57,795 nt of DNA from Gammaproteobacteria bacterium. Its GTDB lineage: Bacteria > Pseudomonadota > Gammaproteobacteria > Pseudomonadales > Halieaceae. This document shows positions 44,565 through 51,727 of the stretch, one piece after another; position 1 is the stretch's first letter; each line of letters starts with the position of its first letter. A program made the position numbers and the translations under genes. The notes under the pieces are model-generated. The model ran no database searches. It had not been told where the DNA came from and saw nothing but the letters and a program-made list of their open reading frames with translations. The stretch covers positions 1 through 57,795 of the forward strand of contig JAIBDN010000011.1 of NCBI GenBank assembly GCA_024686215.1. The letters run 5' to 3'.

Positions 44565-45823
44565 GCGGCTGCCTGTCTAACCGAGGTGTTGACCCCTTCG
44601 ACCACGCGTTTAGCGCTGGCTACACCGTCTTCGTGGAAACCATTGTGCCAGTAGGCACCGCAGTACCAGGTGTTGAGCACGCCGTTGATTTCTGCCCAGC
44701 GTTGCTGTGCTGCAATACCCGCCGTGGAGAACACTGGATGGGCGTAATTGAAGCTACCGAGAATTTTGTGCGGATTGATGGCAGCAGTATTGTTCAGGGT
44801 CACGCAAAAGGTCTCCGGGGCATCCAGGCCCTGCAGTATATTCATATTGTAGGTGACTTCGGCTCTTTCCTGGCCTTCATTCAGATTGTAGTTCCAGCTC
44901 GACCAGGTTTTTTTATTGCGTGGCAGTAACCGGGTGTCGGTATGCAGCACGACATCGTTGTCCTGATAGGGCAATGCACCCAGTATATCCGTTTCTTCGT
45001 GGCTGGGTTGGTCCAGCATCGCCAGCGCCTGGTCTGAGTGGGTGGCTATGACCACCTGGTCGAATGCCAGGCGGCGCCCATTCGCCATAAGCAATTCTAC
45101 CTGCTTAGCACCGCGAATGACGCGCTCAACCGGGCTGTTGGTGTGGATGCGTTGCTCGAAGCGCTGACACAAGGGGCGCAGATACTCCCGTGATCCGCCT
45201 TCTATCACGCGCCATTGGGGCCTGTCAGACACTGACAGCAGGCCGTGGTTGCGAAAAAAGCGCAAGAAGAAACTTAGTGGGAAATCTAGAATGGTGTCGC
45301 AGTCTGCCGACCAGATAGCCGACCCCATGGCCACCAGATATTGACGCTGGAAGGCATTGCTGTAGCGGTTCCGCTGCAGGTAGTGCCCCAGGGTTTCAGC
45401 ATCATCGACCCGGCCCGCATCCAGGTCGGCTACGGACTGTTTGTTAAAGCGCAGAATGTCGCGCACCATACGCAAAAAGCGTGGCGACAGCAGATTGCTA
45501 CGTTGGGCGAACAAAGTGTTGATATTGGTGCCGGAATATTCCAGTCCGGTTTTCTGGTCGTGCACACTAAAGCCCATCTCGGTGGCTTTGCTGGGCACTC
45601 CCAGCTCATTCATCAGGTCGATGAAGTGCGGGTAGGTCCAGTCGTTGAACACGATAAATCCTGTGTCGATGGCATAGTTGCGGGTGCCTAGACGTACGTC
45701 AACAGTAGCCGTGTGCCCTCCTATCTTGCTACCCGCCTCGAAAACAGAGACCTGATGCGCTGTGCTCAGGTAGTGGGCACAGCTGAGTCCGGATATGCCG
45801 GATCCTATAACTGCTATGTTCAA
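44561..45823 (-). CDS. FAD-dependent amine oxidase-like protein (lipid-modification operon)
   Basis: A 420-residue flavoprotein: GSGISG at 7-12, FEAGSKIGGHTATV typical of FAD-dependent desaturases and amine oxidases, and a C-terminal WYCGAYWHNGFHEDGVAS where FAD is closed in. It resembles phytoene-desaturase-like proteins found beside Cfa and DUF1365. The start is TTG at 45823, after AAGGAG at good spacing. The frame is open to an ATG at 45916, but the operon promoter -10 at 45899-45904 lies downstream of that codon, so it cannot be used from this promoter. Confidence 0.88.
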   Translation of the reverse strand: MNIAVIGSGISGLSCAHYLSTAHQVSVFEAGSKIGGHTATVDVRLGTRNYAIDTGFIVFNDWTYPHFIDLMNELGVPSKATEMGFSVHDQKTGLEYSGTNINTLFAQRSNLLSPRFLRMVRDILRFNKQSVADLDAGRVDDAETLGHYLQRNRYSNAFQRQYLVAMGSAIWSADCDTILDFPLSFFLRFFRNHGLLSVSDRPQWRVIEGGSREYLRPLCQRFEQRIHTNSPVERVIRGAKQVELLMANGRRLAFDQVVIATHSDQALAMLDQPSHEETDILGALPYQDNDVVLHTDTRLLPRNKKTWSSWNYNLNEGQERAEVTYNMNILQGLDAPETFCVTLNNTAAINPHKILGSFNYAHPVFSTAGIAAQQRWAEINGVLNTWYCGAYWHNGFHEDGVASAKRVVEGVNTSVRQAAA

Positions 45824-45898
45824 AGTGCATCTCTCCTTGGGTCCATACGCGTCCAGGCTTTGTCCAGATTTTAGCGCGAATGGTGTGTTGATGTGGCA

Positions 45899-45926
45899 TT
45901 TACGGGGTTTGGCCATGAGCGGATCA
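45899..45926 (-). promoter_or_regulatory. ECF (RpoE/ChrR-type) promoter of the FAD-DUF1365-cfa operon
   Basis: Minus-strand TGATCC (45921-45926) and CGTAAA (45899-45904) separated by 16 bp, matching the ECF11 consensus TGATCC...CGTA(A/T). The start would be near 45891, about 68 nt before the TTG at 45823. Confidence 0.8.
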
Positions 45927-45949
45927 ATTTTCAGGCGTTTGCGATGCGG

Positions 45950-45977
45950 TGATCCGGTTTGCGAATAAAGGCGTATA
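45950..45977 (+). promoter_or_regulatory. ECF (RpoE/ChrR-type) promoter of the sigma-chrR operon
   Basis: TGATCC (45950-45955) and CGTATA (45972-45977) separated by 16 bp, the same architecture as the divergent promoter only 24 bp away. It implies that the sigma factor activates its own operon and the lipid operon together. Confidence 0.8.
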
Positions 45978-46012
45978 CTGCTTGAAAGTTCACCAAAGAT
46001 GAGACATCACCA

Positions 46013-46624
46013 GTGTCCGAACACACGGAAACCCCGAAGAACGATTGGCAGACCCCCACCGGCAGGCGTACTGACGAGTGGAGTGAGTGCCTGACTCTGA
46101 TATCGCAAAAAGAAGATAGAGCAGCATTTACCCGGCTGTTCAGGCACTTCGCCCCGTTGATCAAGGCGTTTGCCCTTTCCGGTTCGAATTTGTCCGCCAC
46201 GGTGGCCGATGAGCTGGTGCAGGAGACGATGTTGAAGGTGTGGCAGAAGTCCGGAGCGTTTAACCCGGAGAAAGCAGCGGCGAGTACCTGGGTGTATACC
46301 ATCGCCAGGAATTGCCGCACGGACATGTTTCGCCGTCTGAACAAGTTCGATACACCCCTGGCAGGGGATGATGTTTATCCTGACCAGGAAGCCGAAGAGC
46401 CATTTTCCCAGCTGCAAAGCAGGCGCAGTCGAGAGCATGTTCGCGAAATGATGCAGGAACTTCCCCCGGATCAGGCACAGATTCTCGCCAAGGTTTATAT
46501 GGAAGGGAAATCACACGCAGAAGCCGCCGGCGAGCTGGATTTGCCGCTCGGCACGGTGAAGTCGCGAGTTAGATTGGCATTACAGAAACTACAGATACAC
46601 ATGGAAAACTACAGTTATGGCTAA
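46013..46624 (+). CDS. rpoE: ECF sigma factor of the RpoE/ChrR type (ECF11)
   Basis: A 203-residue extracytoplasmic-function sigma factor. Region 2 is about 40-105 (FRHFAPLIKAFALSGSN, DELVQETMLKVWQ) and region 4 about 135-195 (LPPDQAQILAKVYMEGKSHA, LGTVKSRVRLALQKL). It is paired with the ChrR anti-sigma factor encoded directly downstream, whose start overlaps its stop by 8 bp. In Rhodobacter this pair responds to singlet oxygen. The GTG start at 46013 lies about 36 bp after the promoter at 45950-45977. This sigma-E is a different family from the E. coli envelope-stress RpoE. Confidence 0.92.
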   Translation: MSEHTETPKNDWQTPTGRRTDEWSECLTLISQKEDRAAFTRLFRHFAPLIKAFALSGSNLSATVADELVQETMLKVWQKSGAFNPEKAAASTWVYTIARNCRTDMFRRLNKFDTPLAGDDVYPDQEAEEPFSQLQSRRSREHVREMMQELPPDQAQILAKVYMEGKSHAEAAGELDLPLGTVKSRVRLALQKLQIHMENYSYG

Positions 46625-47273
46625 ATATCATCCAGATTTGGATTTAATTACCGAGTATGCGGCGGGAAGCCTGCCCCTGGCTCAAGCCGCTTGTTTGTCG
46701 GCCCACCTCAATTACTGCGAACAGTGTCGGCGTACCGCCGGGCAGCTGGAGGATCTCGGAGCGACCCTGTTTGATTCGTTGCAGGGCGAAACCGTGGGCG
46801 ACGTCCAGTTGAACGCTGTTTTGGCACGCCTGGATGACGTGCCGCCATTGAGCTACGCCAAGGTGGAGCAACCCCTCGCAGGGCAGACTCCAGCATTGCT
46901 GCAAAGGTTGATGAAGGGTGAATTCGCGGATCTGGTATGGAAGAAAATTACCAGCACACTCAGTATTAGCTACCTGAGCACCGGTGATCCGGGTTATGAA
47001 TTCGCCCTGTACCATATCAAGGCGGGTGGCAAAATCCCTGAGCACACTCACAAAGGCTCAGAAATGACCCTCATTCTTGAGGGCGGATTCTCGGATGCCG
47101 ATGGCACCTATCACCAGGGCGACTTTCTGTACCGTGAGCCCAGTGATGTGCATGCGCCGACCGCACTGCAGTCAGAAGACTGTATTTGCCTGGCCGTGTT
47201 GGATGCTCCGCTCAAATTCACCGGCTGGAAGCACCGCTGGATGAATCCTTTCCTGAGCCTTAACGCAGGCTAA
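46617..47273 (+). CDS. chrR: Anti-sigma factor ChrR
   Basis: A 218-residue zinc protein that holds the sigma factor inactive until singlet oxygen is sensed. The N-terminal anti-sigma domain has the four zinc ligands His5, His30, Cys34 and Cys37. The C-terminal cupin has His143, His145, Glu149 and His179. Both sets correspond one for one to those of Rhodobacter ChrR. The two-domain layout and length are canonical. It overlaps the sigma gene by 8 bp; a GC-rich hairpin follows the stop. Confidence 0.95.
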   Translation: MAKYHPDLDLITEYAAGSLPLAQAACLSAHLNYCEQCRRTAGQLEDLGATLFDSLQGETVGDVQLNAVLARLDDVPPLSYAKVEQPLAGQTPALLQRLMKGEFADLVWKKITSTLSISYLSTGDPGYEFALYHIKAGGKIPEHTHKGSEMTLILEGGFSDADGTYHQGDFLYREPSDVHAPTALQSEDCICLAVLDAPLKFTGWKHRWMNPFLSLNAG

Positions 47274-47283
47274 CGCCGGCAAT

Positions 47284-47312
47284 CCCCCGCACGCGCGGGG
47301 GCTTGTGCTTTA
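47284..47312 (+). terminator. Probable terminator after chrR
   Basis: CCCCCGC (47284-47290) pairs with GCGGGGG (47295-47301) around a 4-nt loop. The following CTTGTGCTTT is only weakly T-rich, so Rho-independent action is likely but not certain. Confidence 0.6.
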
Positions 47313-47656
47313 CCCGGCGCTGCCCTGGCGCTCGGCCCCCGCATTACCCAAACGACAGTGTTGACAGGTCCCTGTGCTCGATTGCCCGGGAAACGACCGA
47401 AGTCAAGGCTGCTTGTTGTGGCAGCTGCAATATAGCGGTGTGCAGCTTTCTATTGCTCGCGCATTCACCACGTGAATAGTCGTCATTGTTCCTGCATGAG
47501 GCACGCTATGTTAAAGTGCGCGGCTGCCTGAGCATACTGCATGCAGGTCAAGGTGATTTTGGCTGCAAAAAGCACACAGCAGCCGAGACCGAAACAGCGC
47601 TAAAGCAACATAGATAGCGACATAAAATACACATAGGTACGGGGGTACACACCGCG
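47313..47656. other. Intergenic region before pntAA
   Basis: The gap between chrR and pntAA spans about 380 bp, of which this is the part after the hairpin. TTGACA at 47361-47366 and TTGTTC/TATGTT at 47486-47512 are possible promoter parts, the latter with a 15-bp spacer. I see no convincing pair, no repeat and no small gene with ribosome site and codon pattern. It probably holds the pnt promoter and a leader. Confidence 0.4.
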
Positions 47657-48799
47657 ATGCGCATTGCCATTCCCAAGGAAACCCATCCGGGAGAAAACCG
47701 GGTGCCAATTACGCCGGATCACGCCAAGAAATTGTGCAAAATGGGGGCTGACCTGGTGATAGAAACCGGTCTGGGCCTCGGTTCCGGCTATACCGACGCT
47801 GAATACACTGACGCGGGAGCGAGTGTCTCACACGACCGCAATGAGCTGTTTTCCAGTGCTGACCTGTTGCTGCGCTTGCGCAAGCCGGAGTTGGATGAAA
47901 TCGCCTTGATGAAGCGCGGAGCCATTCATATTAGCTACCTGGACCCCTTCAATGAACGTGAGTTGGTTGCAGCCTTGAAAGAGGCCGGCATTACCTCCAT
48001 CAGTATGGAGATGATTCCACGCACCACGCGCAGCCAGAAAATGGATGCCTTGAGCTCCCAGGCTAACCTGGCGGGCTATGTGATGGTAATAGAGGCGGCC
48101 ACCCACTTGCCGCGTATCTTCCCGATGATGATGACCCCGGCGGGCACCTTGAAGCCCGCCAATGTGTTTGTTATTGGCGCCGGTGTAGCAGGCCTGCAGG
48201 CAATTGCTACGGCCAAGCGGCTGGGTGCCAAGGTCACTGCATTTGACACGCGTCCGGTGGTTGCCGAGCAGGTACAGTCGCTGGGAGCCAAGTTCCTGGA
48301 GATCGATCTGGGTGAAACCGGTGAAACTTCCGGCGGTTACGCCAAAGAGCTGACCCCGGAGCAGGTAGACATGCAGCGCCAGGCCCAGAAAGACCACATC
48401 GCTAAATCCGACGTGGTGATCACCACCGCCCAGGTATTTGGCCGCAAACCCCCGGTACTGGTTACCAAAGACATGGTTGAGGGTATGGCCCCTGGCTCTG
48501 TGATTGTCGATATGGCCGCCGAGACAGGCGGTAATGTTGAAGGCTCGGTGCCCAACGAAATCGTTGAGTGGTCAGGGGTCACCATTATCGGCAAGGGCAA
48601 CCTGGCCGGTGAGGTGCCGCGTGACGCCAGTCAGATGTACTCCTCCAACCTGTTTAACCTGGTGGAAGACAACTGGCACGAGGAGCAACATATATTTGCC
48701 GTAGATTTCGATGACGACATTTTGCCTGGCTGCATCATCACCCACGGTGGTGAGGTGGTAAACGAAACTATCAAAAATATTCTGGAAGGAGGGGCATAA
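47657..48799 (+). CDS. pntAA: NAD(P) transhydrogenase subunit alpha part 1 (PntAA)
   Basis: The peripheral, NAD(H)-binding domain I of proton-translocating transhydrogenase. The 380-residue protein begins MRIAIPKETHPGENRVPITP and has the Rossmann motif VFVIGAGVAGLQA and the RQAQKDHIAKSDVV region typical of the alpha subunit. The enzyme uses the proton gradient to form NADPH from NADH. Here alpha is split, as in Rhodospirillum: the membrane part is a separate gene starting 1 bp after the stop. Confidence 0.96.
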   Translation: MRIAIPKETHPGENRVPITPDHAKKLCKMGADLVIETGLGLGSGYTDAEYTDAGASVSHDRNELFSSADLLLRLRKPELDEIALMKRGAIHISYLDPFNERELVAALKEAGITSISMEMIPRTTRSQKMDALSSQANLAGYVMVIEAATHLPRIFPMMMTPAGTLKPANVFVIGAGVAGLQAIATAKRLGAKVTAFDTRPVVAEQVQSLGAKFLEIDLGETGETSGGYAKELTPEQVDMQRQAQKDHIAKSDVVITTAQVFGRKPPVLVTKDMVEGMAPGSVIVDMAAETGGNVEGSVPNEIVEWSGVTIIGKGNLAGEVPRDASQMYSSNLFNLVEDNWHEEQHIFAVDFDDDILPGCIITHGGEVVNETIKNILEGGA

Positions 48800-48800
48800 T

Positions 48801-49088
48801 ATGATACCTGCAGAAATTTTCCTGACATTTATCCTGATGTTGTCCATCTTTCTGGGCTTCGAATTGATCACCAAGGTCCCTGCGACGTTGCATACGCCAC
48901 TGATGTCTGGTGCTAATGCTATCTCCGGTATCACCGTGGTCGGCGCCATTAGCCTGGCGGGTACTGGTAACCAGGACTTGTCCAACTGGTTGGGCGCGGC
49001 TGCGGTTGCCCTGGCTTCGATCAACGTGGTGGGTGGCTATCTGGTCACTGATCGCATGCTCTCCATGTTCAAGAAGAAGGAGGGTTAA
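48801..49088 (+). CDS. pntAB: NAD(P) transhydrogenase subunit alpha part 2 (PntAB)
   Basis: A 95-residue membrane protein, the membrane part of the alpha subunit, with three hydrophobic segments. The conserved KVPATLHTPLMSGANAISG lies between the first and second. It joins PntB to form the proton channel. The ATG at 48801 is 1 bp past pntAA with GGAGG upstream; pntB follows by 5 bp. Confidence 0.96.
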   Translation: MIPAEIFLTFILMLSIFLGFELITKVPATLHTPLMSGANAISGITVVGAISLAGTGNQDLSNWLGAAAVALASINVVGGYLVTDRMLSMFKKKEG

Positions 49089-49093
49089 GCGCT

Positions 49094-50446
49094 ATGGATC
49101 TTCTTATACAATTTGCTTATATCGTTTCCGCGGCCCTGTTTATCTTCGGCCTGAAACAATTGGGCTCGCCGGCGACGGCCCGTCGCGGCAATACCATTTC
49201 CGCACTGGGTATGCTGGTGGCGGTGGTAGCCGCATTGCTGGACCAGGGTATTGTCGACTTCCAGTGGATAGTTCTTGGCTTTGTGGTGGGTGGAGCCATA
49301 GGTGGCGCCGCCGCACGTATGGTGCAAATGACCTCGATGCCGGAAATGGTCGCCCTGTTCAACGGCTTCGGTGGTCTGGCCAGCTTGTTGGTGGGCTGGG
49401 CAGCACTGAGCCCAACGGCCGAGACCTTCACCCTGGTCACCATTATCCTGTCGATCTTGATTGGTGGTGTGACCTTTACCGGCAGCCTGATTGCCTATGG
49501 CAAGCTCAGTGAAACCATTGGCAGCGGCGCGTTACTGTTCCGTGGCCAGCAGGTGGTTAATAGCCTGATTGTACTGGGTATTCTTGGCAGTTCGGTGATG
49601 TTCTGTATGGAGCCCGGTAACAGCCAGTGGCTGTACCTGGTGATTGGTCTATCGCTGGTGTTTGGTGTGATGGTGGTTATTCCCATCGGTGGTGCCGACA
49701 TGCCAGTGGTGATTTCGCTGCTGAACTCCTACTCTGGCCTGGCGGCGTGTGCTGCAGGCTTTGCAGTGGACAACAACATCCTCATCGTTGCCGGTTCCCT
49801 GGTAGGTGCCTCGGGCATCATTCTTACCCAGATTATGTGTAAGGCGATGAACCGTTCCTTGGGCAACGTCCTGTTCAGTGGCTTTGGCAGTGGCAAAGTG
49901 GAGGAAACTTCCGTAGAGGGTGAGATCAAGCCGATTTCGGTGGAAGACGCCTACTATGTACTGGAAGCGGCGAGCAACGTGGCGATTGTTCCGGGGTACG
50001 GTATGGCCGTAGCCCAGGCGCAGCACGTGGTGAAGGAACTGACCGAGCTGCTGGAGCAAAACGGCACTGAGGTGAATTTCGGTATCCACCCGGTGGCGGG
50101 ACGTATGCCTGGCCACATGAACGTATTGCTGGCTGAAGCCGATGTGCCCTATGACCAGTTGCTGGAGATGGATGATATCAACCCGCGTATGGTTAACGTC
50201 GATGTGGCTATCGTGATTGGCGCTAATGACGTGGTCAACCCGGCGGCACGCGAGTCCGAGTCCTCGCCGATCTACGGTATGCCGGTGATCAATGTGGACA
50301 GTGCGCGTACGGTGTTTGTGCTTAAACGCTCCATGGCCTCGGGTTTTGCTGGCATTGAAAACCCGCTGTTCTACAAAGACAACACGCGTATGTTGTTTGG
50401 TGATGCCAAGGAGTCCATTGGCGGCCTGATTCGCGAGTTTAGCTGA
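49094..50446 (+). CDS. pntB: NAD(P) transhydrogenase subunit beta (PntB)
   Basis: The 450-residue beta subunit: eight or nine membrane helices for proton passage in the N-terminal ~260 residues, and a C-terminal NADP(H)-binding domain III with VPGYGMAVAQAQHVV and INPRMVNVDVAIVIGANDVV. The split three-gene form is complete. The operon pntAA-pntAB-pntB ends with a strong terminator at 50471-50496. Confidence 0.96.
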   Translation: MDLLIQFAYIVSAALFIFGLKQLGSPATARRGNTISALGMLVAVVAALLDQGIVDFQWIVLGFVVGGAIGGAAARMVQMTSMPEMVALFNGFGGLASLLVGWAALSPTAETFTLVTIILSILIGGVTFTGSLIAYGKLSETIGSGALLFRGQQVVNSLIVLGILGSSVMFCMEPGNSQWLYLVIGLSLVFGVMVVIPIGGADMPVVISLLNSYSGLAACAAGFAVDNNILIVAGSLVGASGIILTQIMCKAMNRSLGNVLFSGFGSGKVEETSVEGEIKPISVEDAYYVLEAASNVAIVPGYGMAVAQAQHVVKELTELLEQNGTEVNFGIHPVAGRMPGHMNVLLAEADVPYDQLLEMDDINPRMVNVDVAIVIGANDVVNPAARESESSPIYGMPVINVDSARTVFVLKRSMASGFAGIENPLFYKDNTRMLFGDAKESIGGLIREFS

Positions 50447-50470
50447 CGCAATATGTATCAGCTCGCCTGA

Positions 50471-50496
50471 ACGCCGGCCTTAGTGCCGGCGTTTTT
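50471..50496 (+). terminator. Rho-independent terminator after pntB
   Basis: ACGCCGGC (50471-50478) pairs with GCCGGCGT (50485-50492) around a 6-nt loop and is followed by TTTT. It closes the pnt operon. Confidence 0.9.
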
Positions 50497-50659
50497 GTAC
50501 CTGGACATTGGTCATTTGCAGGCGGGAAACCGGCTGCGGTACAGAAAATCGGCCCACATGCACGGATGTGCTAGCAATGAGCAGGATCAATGATCTGGAG
50601 GGGTGTACAGCGTAGTCTGGTACCCTATCCTGAAGGAAATGACAGAAGGAGAGCAGACC

Positions 50660-51727
50660 ATGGCTGCCAATGCTAATACCGCTGCAAAGAAGAAGCCCGC
50701 AGCGAAGAAAAAAACGACCGTTGCAAAGAAAAAGCCTGTCGCCAGGAAAAGCCCGGTGGCAAAAGCGAAGACAAAGACAAAGACAAAGACCGCCGGCGGG
50801 AAATCGACAGCCGGATACAGCGATAAACCGACCCGGGATAAGAACAAACCTGCCGGCAAGGTGGCTGAGCAGCCGCTGATGAAAGCCCTGCGGGCCGAAC
50901 ATCGGCATATTGCCACAGTGATGCAGCTGTTTGCAGATCAACTCAAAGCGATCGAAGAAGGGCAGCTGGTAGACACCCATGTGGTCTACGAGATTATGGA
51001 CTATATGGTTACCTGGCCTGACCGTTACCATCACCCGCGTGAGGACCTGATTTACTCACGTGTTGCTGAAATCGACAGTAAAGCGGCGGATGAGGTGGAC
51101 ACTCTGCAGCGCGACCACGACCGCACCGCTATAAACGGCCGGGAGATGCTCAAGAATATAGAGCGCTGGCGCGAGGGTGATGCTACAGGTGCGCTGGTAG
51201 CCAAATCCGGGCGCGCTTACATTGACCACATGTATGAGCATATGAATGTGGAGGAGAAGGTGGTATTCCCGCATATTGAATCTGTGCTGACCTTGCAGGA
51301 CTGGCGCGAGCTGGCTGAGGATGATCACCTCAGGGCTAACTCCGATCCGGTTTTTGGCCCCCGGGTACAGCGCGAGTTTCGCAATATGGCACGTAAGTTA
51401 CGCCGCACGGTGCGCAGCAGTGTGGAGCGCGGCACGATGGTGGAGTGGATTGGAATAGAGGCGCTGATGGAGTCGCTTGAAGTGTGTAGCATGGCCCTTG
51501 AATCGGCACGCAATACAACCAGCGATCATGTCCGGGCTGCCTGGGATGACTGTCAGCAGATATTTCGCGAATCACCAGCCACGGCGCCCTTTCTGTGTGC
51601 TGCCAATAACGCCAAGCTGACATTGCGTCTGCTGGGTGACGTTGCTGAAATCTCACGTGACACCTTCGATGACCTGACTCGGGTTAATCAGGACCGCCGG
51701 GATCGAGTGCGGCTGCTGGATCGTTAA
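50660..51727 (+). CDS. Hemerythrin-domain protein with lysine/alanine-rich N-terminal tail
   Basis: A 355-residue protein from the ATG at 50660, which follows AGAAGGAGAG at good spacing. Residues 7-70 are Lys/Ala-rich (AAKKKPAAKKK, KTKTKTKT), like histone-H1 or AlgP-type DNA-binding tails. Residues 73-205 are a hemerythrin/HHE domain with the di-iron ligands His81/83, His125, Glu128, His153, His190, His194 and Glu198 (YHHPREDL, YIDHMYEHMNVEE). A helical tail of about 145 residues of unknown fold follows. Binding of O2, NO or iron by the domain is known of the family; DNA binding by the tail is inference. The 3' end overlaps the ABC gene by 44 bp tail-to-tail. Confidence 0.87.
   Translation: MAANANTAAKKKPAAKKKTTVAKKKPVARKSPVAKAKTKTKTKTAGGKSTAGYSDKPTRDKNKPAGKVAEQPLMKALRAEHRHIATVMQLFADQLKAIEEGQLVDTHVVYEIMDYMVTWPDRYHHPREDLIYSRVAEIDSKAADEVDTLQRDHDRTAINGREMLKNIERWREGDATGALVAKSGRAYIDHMYEHMNVEEKVVFPHIESVLTLQDWRELAEDDHLRANSDPVFGPRVQREFRNMARKLRRTVRSSVERGTMVEWIGIEALMESLEVCSMALESARNTTSDHVRAAWDDCQQIFRESPATAPFLCAANNAKLTLRLLGDVAEISRDTFDDLTRVNQDRRDRVRLLDR
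50768..50791 (+). repeat. In-frame hexanucleotide repeat (AAGACA)
   Basis: Four tandem copies of AAGACA (the last AAGACC) encode KTKTKTKT, residues 37-44 of the hemerythrin protein's basic tail. Slippage would change the tail by two residues without a frameshift. Confidence 0.9.

Noticed and set aside
45824-45916. ATG at 45916 as the flavoprotein start
   Set aside because: The operon's ECF promoter -10 lies at 45899-45904, downstream of this codon, and the FAD motif and ribosome site fit the TTG at 45823.
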